Source: an uncultured Phascolarctobacterium sp.
GTDB lineage: Bacteria; Bacillota; Negativicutes; Acidaminococcales; Acidaminococcaceae
Direction: 5' to 3'
Length of the DNA stretch: 64,000 nt
Assembly: GCA_900544795.1 (NCBI GenBank)
Contig: UQWM01000011.1
Coordinates: forward strand, 10,521 to 74,520
Part shown: positions 1 to 9,338 of the stretch, piece by piece
Layout: every line of letters begins with the position of its first letter
Numbering within the stretch: the first letter of the stretch is position 1
Position numbers and translations under genes: made by a program
The notes under the pieces: model-generated
Databases searched by the model: none
Told to the model about the DNA's origin: nothing
Seen by the model: only the letters and a program-made list of their open reading frames with translations

Positions 1-760
1 GCGGCACCAGTTCCTTATTATTTTCAAAAGGGGTTCCCTGGATCGGCGTCAACAAATTAAGCGGTACGGAATCTATACCGAGTCGTTTTAATTCAAAGGC
101 CATCTCAACTCGCTGCTCCGGCGTTTCGTTAAGACCGAAAATACCGCCGCTGCAAACCCGCAGTCCTGCTTTCTGGGCATTGCGAATGGTGAACATTTTA
201 TCTTCGTAGGTATGGGTACTGCAGATATCAGGAAAATGGCTGGGAGCCGTTTCAATGTTGGAATGATACCTGGTAACGCCGATTTTTTTCAATTCTACCG
301 CCTGTTCTTCTGTCAGTATACCCAAAGAAGCGCAGATCTCAATACCGACCTCTGCTTTGATACGGGTCAGCGTTTTACAGATATTTACAAAATCATCAGC
401 TTTACTTTGGCCACGGCCGCTGGTAACGATGGAAAACCTTACTGCACCAGCTGCTTTGGCTTTTTTTGCTGCAGCAACGATCTCATTTTCGGCTAACAGA
501 GAATATTCTTCAACGCCAGTATTATAATGAGCAGACTGGGCGCAGAATTTACAGTTTTCAGGGCAGCGTCCGCTACGCCCGTTAATAATGGCACAGCAAT
601 CTACAGCATTACCGGTAAATTTTTGTCTGATCTTGTCGGCCATTGCCAAAAGTAGCATCGTATCATCATCACTGACAGCAATAAGCTGCTCTGCTTCCTG
701 CCGCGTTATTTCACCACCCTGCAATACTTTATCGGCTAAACTCATAATCATATTTTCCAT
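1..760 (-). CDS. bioB: Biotin synthase (3' end beyond window)
   Basis: Radical-SAM enzyme that inserts sulfur into dethiobiotin in the last step of biotin synthesis. Reading the minus strand from ATG 760 gives about 253 residues without a stop, so the C-terminus lies outside the window. The radical-SAM cysteine motif CPENCKFC is visible near residue 66, followed by the family's SAHYNTGVEEYSL and TSGRG stretches. A clear AAGGAG ribosome site precedes the ATG. The gene has its own promoter and a BirA-type operator, so repression by biotin-BirA is likely. The family is certain; only its end is missing. Confidence 0.96.
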   Translation of the reverse strand, partial: MENMIMSLADKVLQGGEITRQEAEQLIAVSDDDTMLLLAMADKIRQKFTGNAVDCCAIINGRSGRCPENCKFCAQSAHYNTGVEEYSLLAENEIVAAAKKAKAAGAVRFSIVTSGRGQSKADDFVNICKTLTRIKAEVGIEICASLGILTEEQAVELKKIGVTRYHSNIETAPSHFPDICSTHTYEDKMFTIRNAQKAGLRVCSGGIFGLNETPEQRVEMAFELKRLGIDSVPLNLLTPIQGTPFENNKELVP

Positions 761-773
761 TTACCCCGCTCCT

Positions 774-805
774 TCGTAAACCATTCGTTTTGTTTTAGTT
801 AACAA
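774..805 (-). promoter_or_regulatory. BirA operator of bioB
   Basis: On the minus strand the half-sites TTGTTAACT and GGTTTACGA are separated by exactly 14 bases. This is close to the known BirA consensus TTGTAAACC-N14-16-GGTTTACAA. The site lies between the -10 box and the ribosome site of bioB, where a repressor would block initiation. Further GTTAAC repeats at 841-847 and 855-862 lie upstream of the -35. Confidence 0.75.
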
Positions 806-809
806 TAAA

Positions 810-838
810 ATTATAGCTCGCCAACCAAATTAAGTCAA
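810..838 (-). promoter_or_regulatory. bioB promoter
   Basis: Minus-strand TTGACT (838-833) and TATAAT (815-810) are separated by 17 bases, a near-consensus vegetative promoter. Its start region falls inside the BirA operator. Confidence 0.8.
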
Positions 839-868
839 CTAGTTAACGACGATTGGTTAACCAAAATA

Positions 869-899
869 AAAAGCCCCTGTCACTAATGAACAGGGGCTC
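869..899 (-). terminator. Terminator after HAD phosphatase
   Basis: A hairpin with arms AGCCCCTGT and ACAGGGGCT and a 9-base loop is followed on the minus strand by TTTTATTTT. It separates the HAD gene from the bioB promoter. Confidence 0.85.
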
Positions 900-919
900 A
901 AAACTCATTTTCTATTATA

Positions 920-1738
920 TTATTGCACTTTTACTTCGGCTTGCTGAACAAGGATATTCTCAATGGCTAAGGCAACGCCATCATTATCATTACTGGCAGT
1001 GATCAGCTTTGCCGCCTGCTGGATCTGAGGTTTAGCATTAGCTACAGCAACGCCAATACCGGCATTAGTGATCATAGACAGATCGTTATTAGAATCGCCG
1101 ATGCACATGATCTCCTCCGGTTTAATATCAAATCCGGCAGCCAGTTCTTTTACTGCTACCCATTTGTTAACGCCTGGTTCCATCAGCTCCAAAAAATTAT
1201 CCTTAGAACTGGTTACATCTATCCGACCTGCAAAGCGCGCCGCCACGTCTTCCCAGGCAGCTAAAAAGTCCTTGCTTTCCGTCATCAGCAGCAGTTTATA
1301 CGGGGCTTTGGTGATCTGATAAAGCGCTTCGCCAACTGCAATGGTAGGTATGCCGGAAATACGACTATACATCCGTGAATATTCATTTTCTTCCCTGACC
1401 AGCAATTCATCGTCCACATAAACCTGGACGTAGTAGCCTTTTTCTTTGCAATAGGCCAGCGCAGCCAAAGCAGTTTCCAGCTGCAGCGGTTTGCAGACAT
1501 AAACTTTTTCGGAAAGGGAGCCTTTGACCAGCGCTCCGTTATAAGATATCAATGGCACATCTAATCCCATCTGCTCGGCAAACGGTTTGATAGACCTGTA
1601 CATACGGCCTGTCGCCAAAGTAAAAACAATGCCGGTAGCCAACGCTTTTTGGATAGCGGCCTGATTGCGCGGGGAAATTTTTCGTTCGTCATTCAGCAGT
1701 GTATCGTCCATATCACTGGCGATCATTTTTATCTTCAT
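920..1738 (-). CDS. Cof-type HAD-family sugar-phosphate phosphatase
   Basis: 272-residue HAD-superfamily hydrolase of the Cof/YidA type. These are cytoplasmic Mg-dependent phosphatases acting on small phosphorylated metabolites; the substrate cannot be read from sequence. Motif I DMDDTLL is at the N-terminus, TGR (motif II region) follows, and GDSNNDLSM (motif IV) is near the C-terminus, with the large C2 cap between. I start at ATG 1738 because AAGGAG lies 7 bases upstream; a longer frame to 1756 would overlap the preceding gene. It follows the membrane-protein gene by 4 bases, so the two are probably cotranscribed. Confidence 0.9.
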   Translation of the reverse strand: MKIKMIASDMDDTLLNDERKISPRNQAAIQKALATGIVFTLATGRMYRSIKPFAEQMGLDVPLISYNGALVKGSLSEKVYVCKPLQLETALAALAYCKEKGYYVQVYVDDELLVREENEYSRMYSRISGIPTIAVGEALYQITKAPYKLLLMTESKDFLAAWEDVAARFAGRIDVTSSKDNFLELMEPGVNKWVAVKELAAGFDIKPEEIMCIGDSNNDLSMITNAGIGVAVANAKPQIQQAAKLITASNDNDGVALAIENILVQQAEVKVQ

Positions 1739-1742
1739 GTCG

Positions 1743-2084
1743 CTACTCCTTTTCAACAGTCATTTCGGTAACACCTAAAACCAGCAGGCAGAATACGCCC
1801 AGTAAAATCAGCGCACCCAGCTTATGTGTAACAGTGTAGCCGGGCAGAAGGCGCATAATATCCATCGTCAGGCAGCTGCTGCCTACCAGCAGCAAAGCAC
1901 GCCGGCGCAGCAGCGAACCACCAATACGCCAGGCCAGAAGTTGCAGCAAAGCACTGCCGATACCGGCAATGCAAGCACCGGCTATCAAACCGCCCAAAGT
2001 AACGACTTCAATAACTTCAGTCCAGTAAATAAGACAAAAATAAAGCACGCTCAAGGTTACGGCGCGCAGAAAAAATCCGTACAT
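1743..2084 (-). CDS. Small integral membrane protein, unknown function
   Basis: 113 residues, mostly hydrophobic, with three to four predicted membrane segments (about residues 5-20, 27-50, 60-78 and 90-108) broken by a basic RRR stretch near residue 60. It resembles the four-helix 'phage holin family' of small chromosomal membrane proteins in length and layout, but I cannot assign it. The ribosome site is modest (GGGTGA). It is translated just ahead of the HAD phosphatase, which suggests one transcript. Confidence 0.6.
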   Translation of the reverse strand: MYGFFLRAVTLSVLYFCLIYWTEVIEVVTLGGLIAGACIAGIGSALLQLLAWRIGGSLLRRRALLLVGSSCLTMDIMRLLPGYTVTHKLGALILLGVFCLLVLGVTEMTVEKE

Positions 2085-2190
2085 AACATCACCCGAAATC
2101 TATTATAACACAACTTTTGCTAAGCCGCATAAATAGAGACCGTCCTCAAAATTATTTAATCATCGCCATTGCCTGTATACCCGGTATATA

Positions 2191-2222
2191 AAAAAGAAGT
2201 TTCGCAACAGCGAAACTTCTTT
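2191..2222 (-). terminator. Terminator after rubredoxin
   Basis: Perfect 10-base arms AGAAGTTTCG and CGAAACTTCT around a 6-base loop, followed on the minus strand by a run of T. Confidence 0.85.
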
Positions 2223-2242
2223 GATATTTTTCGTATTATTTT

Positions 2243-2533
2243 TTATTGTTTGCTGAATTGGTCTTTGCCAACGCCGCAAAGCGGGCAGACCCAATCTTCC
2301 GGTAATGCTTCAAAAGCAGTACCTGCAGCAATACCGTTATCAGTATCGCCTACCTCGGGATCATAAATATAACCACAGACATCACATACCCATTTTTCCA
2401 TTTGTTTCAACTCCTTAAATTGATATTCTTCAATTACATCAGCTGCCAGCCTGGTGACAGGGTCTTGCGTTTTCTTTGCAGCCTGCTGTTTATTAAAAGT
2501 AGCGACATTCATTAAAAATTCTTCAAAACCCAT
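2243..2533 (-). CDS. Rubredoxin, with possible N-terminal extension
   Basis: Small non-heme iron electron carrier of anaerobes. The rubredoxin proper is the last 52 residues, starting MEKWVCDVCG and ending with CPLCGVGKDQF, so both CxxCG iron-binding knuckles are intact. The open frame continues upstream without a stop. From ATG 2533 (weak GGTGGG site) it adds 44 helical, charged residues. A second in-frame ATG at 2401 has a much stronger AAGGAG site 9 bases upstream and gives the standard-length protein. Either start, or both, may be used. Its redox partners are not nearby. Confidence 0.85.
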   Translation of the reverse strand: MGFEEFLMNVATFNKQQAAKKTQDPVTRLAADVIEEYQFKELKQMEKWVCDVCGYIYDPEVGDTDNGIAAGTAFEALPEDWVCPLCGVGKDQFSKQ

Positions 2534-2629
2534 TATCCCACCAACTTTTCGCCAACAGTTCTTTAATAATATTATACCATAAATATGATAAAAGTCATCA
2601 AACAAAATTTACATAAATAGCGTTTTAAT

Positions 2630-4453
2630 TTATTTAAGAGCATCCTTCTTATCTGGCAGGTCCAAACGGAAAAAATCGTAAATACGCTGTGCCGTAGGGT
2701 AATTCATCCCCTCTACCTGTGCCAACTCTTCAACGCTGGCCTCTTTCATGGCTTCCAGTGACTGGAATTTTTTCCACAAAGCCTGACGCCGCTTAGCGCC
2801 GATGCCTTCGATATGATCGAGGATGGACACCATATTGCGCTTACTGCGCAGCTTACGATGATAGGTGATAGCGAAACGGTGAGCTTCGTCACGGATACGC
2901 TGGATAAGATGCAGAGGAGCTGACTCACGGTCCAGTAAAATACTTTCGGAAGATCCTTCTGTAAAAATTTCTTCTTCCCTCTTAGCCAGACCGATGACGG
3001 GCAGCTCGTACAGACCAAGCCCCCTGATAACCTCCAGAGCCGAGCTGAGCTGTCCTTTGCCGCCGTCTATGATGACCAGGCTGGGCAGGTCTTCGTAATC
3101 CCTGTAGCGCCGGTAGACGACTTCCTGCATAGATTTAAAGTCATCGGGCTTCCCTTCGGTAGATTCGATCTTATAACGTCGATAATCTTTTTTACTGGGC
3201 TTACCATTGCGAAAGACTACCATCGAAGCTACTGTTTCCGTACCCTGGGTATGCGAGATATCAAAACAATCCATCCGCTCCAACGGGTCAGGCAGCTGCA
3301 AAGCCAGCTGCAGTTCTTCTGCAGCCTGTTCTTCAGTTTGCAGCGACAACTGACCTTTGCGCAGACGTTCTTCTAAAAGTTTGACCGCATTTTCGGACGC
3401 CAGATGCAGCAGTTCCCGCTTAGTGCCGCGCTGCGGCTGCAGCAGTTCTACCTTCCGTCCGGCTTTTTCAGTCAGCCATTCGGCCATAACTGTCAGTTCA
3501 TCCGACTCAGGCAGCACAGGCAGCAGTATTTCCCGGGGAACAAAGGAAGCCTCGTTGTAATACTGCTTCACAAAAGCAGTAAGCACATCCTGTTCACTAT
3601 CGCCGTCGTCCTGCAAAAAGAAATTGTCGCGGCCGATCAATTTACCGCCACGCACAAAGAATATCTGCAGACAAATGCCGGTACTATCTTTAGCAAATCC
3701 GACCACATCCAGATCGCCGCCACCAGTAACTGCTTTCTGCTGTTCATTAAGTTTGGTCACAGCCTGCAGCTGGTCGCGCACTCTGGCCGCCTCTTCAAAG
3801 GCATAGCTGTCTGCGGCCGCCTGCATCTGCTGTTTCAGTTCACGCTCAACCTCTGTCGTACGTCCATCTAAAATCATACATACGGCTTTGATCATCCTGC
3901 CGTAATCTTCTTTAGAGACATACCCGGCACACGGTGCCAAACAACGTTTGATGTGATATTGCAGACAGGGCCGATCGGGGTTCATCTTGCGGCAGTTACG
4001 CAAAGGAAACATAGACCGCAGCAGTTTAACTGTAGCGTGCATAGCGCCTGCATCGGCATAGGGGCCATAATATTTAGCGCCGTCCCGCATTTGTCTGCGG
4101 GTAGCATAAATGCGCGGAAAATCCTCCTGCAGCGTTACCTTCAGGTAAGGATAAGTTTTGTCATCCTTAAGCGTGATATTATAACGAGGCCGATGCTTTT
4201 TGATCAGGTTACATTCTAAGATCAGCGCTTCGACCTCGCTGTCGGTAACGATGGTCTCTATTTCTACAACTTTGGCAACCAAAGCTTTAACTTTAACGGT
4301 ATGAGAAGCCAGGTTGCGGAAATAGCTGCGCACCCTGTTTTTAAGCACTACGGCTTTGCCAACATAGATTATTTTGCCATGCTCGTCGCGCATGATATAA
4401 ACGCCCGGCTTGTTTGGCAGCACCGCTAAAGTTTTAGCGATAGATTCGTTCAT
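2630..4453 (-). CDS. uvrC: UvrABC system protein C
   Basis: 607-residue nuclease that makes both incisions in nucleotide excision repair. The N-terminal GIY-YIG nuclease domain (PGVYIM ... IIYVGKA) is followed by a UVR domain near residue 210. The RNase H-like 3' nuclease domain carries DCFDISHTQGTE and VIIDGGKGQL, and helix-hairpin-helix motifs lie near the C-terminus. I start at ATG 4453, which shares one base with the uvrA stop (TAATG), so translation is coupled. A GTG four codons upstream is the alternative. It is the last gene of uvrBAC. Confidence 0.96.
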   Translation of the reverse strand: MNESIAKTLAVLPNKPGVYIMRDEHGKIIYVGKAVVLKNRVRSYFRNLASHTVKVKALVAKVVEIETIVTDSEVEALILECNLIKKHRPRYNITLKDDKTYPYLKVTLQEDFPRIYATRRQMRDGAKYYGPYADAGAMHATVKLLRSMFPLRNCRKMNPDRPCLQYHIKRCLAPCAGYVSKEDYGRMIKAVCMILDGRTTEVERELKQQMQAAADSYAFEEAARVRDQLQAVTKLNEQQKAVTGGGDLDVVGFAKDSTGICLQIFFVRGGKLIGRDNFFLQDDGDSEQDVLTAFVKQYYNEASFVPREILLPVLPESDELTVMAEWLTEKAGRKVELLQPQRGTKRELLHLASENAVKLLEERLRKGQLSLQTEEQAAEELQLALQLPDPLERMDCFDISHTQGTETVASMVVFRNGKPSKKDYRRYKIESTEGKPDDFKSMQEVVYRRYRDYEDLPSLVIIDGGKGQLSSALEVIRGLGLYELPVIGLAKREEEIFTEGSSESILLDRESAPLHLIQRIRDEAHRFAITYHRKLRSKRNMVSILDHIEGIGAKRRQALWKKFQSLEAMKEASVEELAQVEGMNYPTAQRIYDFFRLDLPDKKDALK

Positions 4454-7296
4454 TACTGATACCACCCATGCGCTTTAGCCTGCGCCAAAGCTTGTTTGAT
4501 ATATTGCCCGGTATAGGATTTTTTATTTTTAGCAACGTCTTCGGGAGTGCCACTGGCCAGCAGCGTGCCGCCCTTGTCGCCGCCTTCCGGCCCCAGATCG
4601 ATAATATGATCGGCCGTTTTGATAACGTCAAGATTATGTTCAATGACGACGACGGAATCGCCTGCCCCGGCTAAACGCTGTAATACCTCCAGCAGTTTAT
4701 GGACATCGGCAATATGCAGGCCGGTCGTCGGTTCATCAAGGATATACAGAGTTTTGCCCGTGCTGCGGCGCGATAATTCTGTCGCCAACTTCACGCGTTG
4801 AGCTTCGCCGCCGGATAAGGTGGTTGCCGCCTGCCCCAATCTGATATAACCAAGGCCGACATCTTCCAGAACTTCCAGTTTGCGGTAGATACGCGGCAGG
4901 TTCTTGAAAAACTCACAGGCTTCCGAAACCGTCATATCCAGCACCTCGGCAATAGTTTTGCCTTTATAATGCACTTCTAAAGTATCGCGGTTATAGCGTG
5001 CCCCATGACAGACTTCACAGGGAACATAAACATCGGGAAGAAAGTGCATCTCGATCTTATTCATGCCATCACCACGGCAGGCCTCACAACGTCCGCCCTT
5101 AACATTAAAGCTGAAACGCCCGGGTTTATAACCGCGCATTTTGGCTTCATTGGTCTGGCTGAACAGCTCCCTGATAAAATCAAAGACACCGGTATAGGTA
5201 GCCGGGTTAGACCGTGGCGTTCTGCCGATAGGCGACTGGTCAATATTGATGACCTTGTCGATTTCTCCCAGTCCCAATATTTCTTTATGCTCAGCAGGAC
5301 GCAGACGCGCGCCGTGCAGTTTGGCAGCCAAAGCATTATAGAGAATATCGTTGATAAGAGTAGATTTACCGCTGCCGGAAACACCTGTGACAACAGTAAA
5401 TACGCCTAACGGTATCTTGACATTGATATTTTTGAGATTGTTGGCCTGTGCGCCTTTGATTTCAAGAAAACGTCCGTCACTGCTGCGGCGTTTTTTAGGC
5501 ACCGGTATAAATTTACGGCCGCTGAGATATTGGCCGGTAACGGATCCCTCGGACTGTTTGATAACGTCAACCGGGCCCTGTGCCACTACATTACCGCCAT
5601 GCTCGCCAGCGCCAGGTCCAATATCGATGATCTGGTCGGCAGCATACATGGTTTCTTCATCATGCTCGACAACCAACAGCGTATTACCCAGATCACGCAG
5701 ATGCTTTAAGGTTTCAAGCAATTTACTGTTGTCGCGCTGGTGCAGCCCGATACTGGGTTCATCCAGAATATACAGTACTCCCACGAGCCCGGAACCTATC
5801 TGCGTAGCCAGTCGGATGCGCTGTGCTTCGCCGCCGGAAAGTGTTCCGGCCGCACGGTCTAAGGACAGGTAATCCAGTCCGACATTGTTCAGAAACTTCA
5901 AGCGAGCCAGAATTTCTTTTAAAACCTGTTTGGCAATGATCTGCTGACGTTCCGTCAGTTCAAGGCCATCAAAAAAGCTGATTGCATCACGCACCGTCAA
6001 GGCCGTTACCTGACAAATATTTTTAGCGCCGACAAGGATAGCCAGCACTTCTTTTTTCAACCTGGCCCCATGGCAGACCGGGCATGGCGTACTGGTCATA
6101 AAGCCTTCTATATCCAGCCGCATCCGTTCTGAAAAAGCTTCACGATGACGACGGCGCAGCATTGGGATGATCCCTTCAAAAGCCGTCGTATGGTGTTTGA
6201 TATCGCCCTGCATATTTTCGTAAACAAACGAAAATTTCTCTTCGCCGCTGCCATTCCAAAGCAAGTTTTGAATATCATCCGGCAAGTCGTTCCAAACAGT
6301 ATCAAAACCGTAGCCATAAGCCTTTAAAACCGCGCCAAGCTGTTTCATATGATAGGCTTCCATATTCGTGCTTAATGCTGCTATAGCGCCTTCTGCAAAG
6401 GTTTTGCTGCCGTCCGGCACGATCAACTCTTTATCAAGTTCCATGTTCATGCCCAATCCTGTACATTCAGGGCAGGCACCATAGGGATTATTAAAAGAAA
6501 AAAGACGCGGTTCGATCTCCGGCAGGCTGATGCCGCAGTCGCTGCAGGCAAAATGCTCACTATAAAGCTGGGTCTCACCGCCGACAATACTTATTTCCAC
6601 TAAGCCTTCAGCTAATTTTAGAGCAGTCTCTACCGAGTCGGATAAACGCTGGGCAATACCTTCACGCACAGCCAAACGGTCAATTACTACCGACAGGCTA
6701 TGCTTGCGTTTCTTATCTAAAACTATCTCTTCATCCAGAGTGCGCACTTCGCCGTCAACATACATCCGCACGTAACCGGCTTTGCGCATGGAGTCCATTA
6801 TCTTTTGGTGTTCACCCTTGCGTCCACGCACCAACGGTGCCATGATCATGAATTTTGTACCCTCGTCCAATGCCAGCACATGGTCAACGATCTGCTCCAC
6901 GGTCTGCCGTTCTATGACCTTGCCGCAATTAGGGCAATGGGGCTCGCCGATACGAGCAAAAAGCAAACGCAGGTAATCGTAGATCTCGGTTACAGTACCT
7001 ACTGTAGAACGAGGGTTGCGGCTGGTCGTTTTCTGGTCGATAGAAATAGCCGGGCTCAGCCCTTCGATATAGTCTACATCAGGCTTATCCATCTGTCCTA
7101 AAAACTGACGGGCATAGGCGGACAGCGATTCTACATAACGCCTTTGACCTTCTGCATAGATGGTATCAAACGCCAGTGAAGATTTACCGCTGCCTGACAA
7201 GCCTGTAACAACGACCAGTTCATTACGGGGTATTTCTACTGTGATATTTTTCAAATTGTGCTGTCGGGCACCTTTTACAATCAATTGTTCTTTCAT
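4453..7296 (-). CDS. uvrA: UvrABC system protein A
   Basis: 947-residue DNA-damage recognition ATPase of excision repair. It has two ABC modules, each with a Walker A (GLSGSGKSS near residue 33 and GVSGSGKST in the second half) and an LSGGEAQR signature. Zinc-finger cysteine pairs (CPNCG, CSDCG, CPECTG, CEACRG) are visible. The length is normal. The ATG overlaps the uvrB stop by one base (TAATG), with AGGAG upstream, so uvrB, uvrA and uvrC are translationally coupled. Confidence 0.97.
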   Translation of the reverse strand: MKEQLIVKGARQHNLKNITVEIPRNELVVVTGLSGSGKSSLAFDTIYAEGQRRYVESLSAYARQFLGQMDKPDVDYIEGLSPAISIDQKTTSRNPRSTVGTVTEIYDYLRLLFARIGEPHCPNCGKVIERQTVEQIVDHVLALDEGTKFMIMAPLVRGRKGEHQKIMDSMRKAGYVRMYVDGEVRTLDEEIVLDKKRKHSLSVVIDRLAVREGIAQRLSDSVETALKLAEGLVEISIVGGETQLYSEHFACSDCGISLPEIEPRLFSFNNPYGACPECTGLGMNMELDKELIVPDGSKTFAEGAIAALSTNMEAYHMKQLGAVLKAYGYGFDTVWNDLPDDIQNLLWNGSGEEKFSFVYENMQGDIKHHTTAFEGIIPMLRRRHREAFSERMRLDIEGFMTSTPCPVCHGARLKKEVLAILVGAKNICQVTALTVRDAISFFDGLELTERQQIIAKQVLKEILARLKFLNNVGLDYLSLDRAAGTLSGGEAQRIRLATQIGSGLVGVLYILDEPSIGLHQRDNSKLLETLKHLRDLGNTLLVVEHDEETMYAADQIIDIGPGAGEHGGNVVAQGPVDVIKQSEGSVTGQYLSGRKFIPVPKKRRSSDGRFLEIKGAQANNLKNINVKIPLGVFTVVTGVSGSGKSTLINDILYNALAAKLHGARLRPAEHKEILGLGEIDKVINIDQSPIGRTPRSNPATYTGVFDFIRELFSQTNEAKMRGYKPGRFSFNVKGGRCEACRGDGMNKIEMHFLPDVYVPCEVCHGARYNRDTLEVHYKGKTIAEVLDMTVSEACEFFKNLPRIYRKLEVLEDVGLGYIRLGQAATTLSGGEAQRVKLATELSRRSTGKTLYILDEPTTGLHIADVHKLLEVLQRLAGAGDSVVVIEHNLDVIKTADHIIDLGPEGGDKGGTLLASGTPEDVAKNKKSYTGQYIKQALAQAKAHGWYQ

Positions 7297-9311
7297 TACT
7301 TACTCCTGTTTTTAGGTTTAGGGGCCAGTTTCTGACCTAACTGCCCTTTGATCACGATCAAACGGTCACGTAGTTCTGCCGCCAGTTCGAAGTCGAGATC
7401 TTTGGCTGCCGCCGCCATCCGTTTTTCAAGCTCTTTGGCCATTTTCTGCAGTTCTTTCTCAGTCCGTTTTTTGATCGCGTTATCGCTGTAGTCGTCGGTC
7501 ATGTCTTCTTCAGCTATTTTCGTCAGTTTGATAAGCTGACGCTGTTCTTTGTAAATTGTTTTTGGCGTAATATGATGCGCTTCGTTATATTCTTCCTGCG
7601 TTTCGCGGCGCCTGTTTGTTTCATCAATAGCCCGCTTCATCGAGTCGGTCATACGATCGGCATACATGATGACGCGGCCATGTTCATTACGGGCAGCACG
7701 GCCTATGGTTTGGATCATCGCTGTATCACTGCGCAGGAAGCCTTCTTTATCGGCATCCAGGATCGCTATCAGAGAAACTTCCGGCAGATCCAGCCCTTCG
7801 CGCAACAGGTTGATACCTACCAGCACATCGAATTTGCCATTACGCAGGTCGTCAATGATCCCTGCACGTTCGATAGTTGCTATTTCTGAATGCAGATAGC
7901 GGACTTTTACGCCAGCCTGCTTCAAATATTCGGTCAAATCTTCCGACATGCGTTTGGTCAGGGTCGTAACCAAAATCCGTTCCCCTGCTTCGGTAACTTT
8001 ATGTATCTCCGTCAACAGGTCATCGATCTGCCCTTTAATAGGTCTTATCTCGACCTGCGGGTCTAATAACCCTGTCGGTCTGATGATCTGCTCAACCACC
8101 TGCTGGGCCTGTTCCATTTCATATTTAGCGGGCGTTGCGGAAACATAGATCGCCTGCTTGATCTGCTGCTGGAACTCGTCAAAAGTAAACGGCCTGTTAT
8201 CAAAAGCCGAGGGCAGCCGAAACCCATGCTCTACCAGCATTTCCTTGCGGGAACGATCACCGGCATACATGGCCCTGATCTGCGGCAGCGTCACATGGGA
8301 TTCGTCAACGACCAGCAAAAAGTCTTCGGGGAAATAGTTGACTAGGGTAAAGGGCGGGTCACCCGCCTTGCGGGCAGCCAGATGCCGGGAATAATTTTCG
8401 ATACCGGAGCAATAGCCCATTTCATTCATCATTTCCAGATCATAATTGGTGCGCTGCTCCAAACGCTGCGCTTCCAGTAATTTATTATGCGAATTCAAAT
8501 ATTCCAGCCGTTCAACCAGTTCTACTTTGATATCTTCCATCGCCCGGTCCAGATTCTCGCGTGATGTTACATAGTGAGAGGCAGGGAAAATAGCCACATG
8601 GCTGCGTTTTGCCAATATCTCACCGGTAAGGACGTCTACTTCTAAAATACGCTCCACTTCGTCATCAAACATTTCGATGCGTACAGCTTTTTCGTTATAC
8701 CCTGCCGGTATCACTTCGATCACATCGCCACGCACACGAAAGGTGCCGCGCTGAAAAGCTACGTCATTACGGTCGTACTGGATCTCGACCAGTTTACGCA
8801 AAATAGCCTGGCGGTCGATGGTTTGCCCGACCCGCAGAGAAAGCACCATATCGTAATATTCCTGTGGCGCGCCTAAACCGTAAATACAGGAAACGCTGGC
8901 CACAATTATGACGTCGCGGCGTTCAAACAAAGCACTGGTCGCCGAGTGACGCAGCTTATCTATTTCGTCATTGATGGACGAGTCTTTTTCGATATAAGTA
9001 TCGGACTGAGGAATATAAGCCTCCGGCTGATAATAATCATAATAGCTTACGAAATATTCCACCGCGTTCTCGGGGAAAAAAGCTTTCAGCTCGCTGGCCA
9101 GCTGGGCGGCCAAAGTTTTGTTATGCGCAATGACCAGAGTAGGCTTATGCACTTTATTGATGACCTGCGCGATGGTATAGGTTTTGCCGGTGCCGGTAGC
9201 GCCAAGCAGAACCTGCGTTCGCAGTCCGTTTTCAATTCCTTCGGCCAGTTTTTCGATAGCCTGCGGCTGGTCGCCGGCGGGCTCGAAAGGGGCCGTTATT
9301 TTAAAATCCAT
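7296..9311 (-). CDS. uvrB: UvrABC system protein B
   Basis: 671-residue helicase-like damage-verification subunit that receives DNA from UvrA and recruits UvrC. The Walker A GATGTGKT is near residue 40. The beta-hairpin YYDYYQPEAYIP, the DESH box and the C-terminal UVR domain that contacts UvrC are all present. The start at ATG 9311 has GAGG 7 bases upstream; an apparent longer frame begins with TTG and is unlikely. It is the first gene of the uvrBAC operon. Confidence 0.97.
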   Translation of the reverse strand: MDFKITAPFEPAGDQPQAIEKLAEGIENGLRTQVLLGATGTGKTYTIAQVINKVHKPTLVIAHNKTLAAQLASELKAFFPENAVEYFVSYYDYYQPEAYIPQSDTYIEKDSSINDEIDKLRHSATSALFERRDVIIVASVSCIYGLGAPQEYYDMVLSLRVGQTIDRQAILRKLVEIQYDRNDVAFQRGTFRVRGDVIEVIPAGYNEKAVRIEMFDDEVERILEVDVLTGEILAKRSHVAIFPASHYVTSRENLDRAMEDIKVELVERLEYLNSHNKLLEAQRLEQRTNYDLEMMNEMGYCSGIENYSRHLAARKAGDPPFTLVNYFPEDFLLVVDESHVTLPQIRAMYAGDRSRKEMLVEHGFRLPSAFDNRPFTFDEFQQQIKQAIYVSATPAKYEMEQAQQVVEQIIRPTGLLDPQVEIRPIKGQIDDLLTEIHKVTEAGERILVTTLTKRMSEDLTEYLKQAGVKVRYLHSEIATIERAGIIDDLRNGKFDVLVGINLLREGLDLPEVSLIAILDADKEGFLRSDTAMIQTIGRAARNEHGRVIMYADRMTDSMKRAIDETNRRRETQEEYNEAHHITPKTIYKEQRQLIKLTKIAEEDMTDDYSDNAIKKRTEKELQKMAKELEKRMAAAAKDLDFELAAELRDRLIVIKGQLGQKLAPKPKNRSK

Positions 9312-9338
9312 AATCAAACCTCGTAAAACAAATAAAAT

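Noticed and set aside
5351..5872. 173-codon plus-strand open frame opposite uvrA
   Set aside because: It is antisense to the well-conserved ABC region of uvrA, lacks a ribosome site and has a composition typical of mirror frames.
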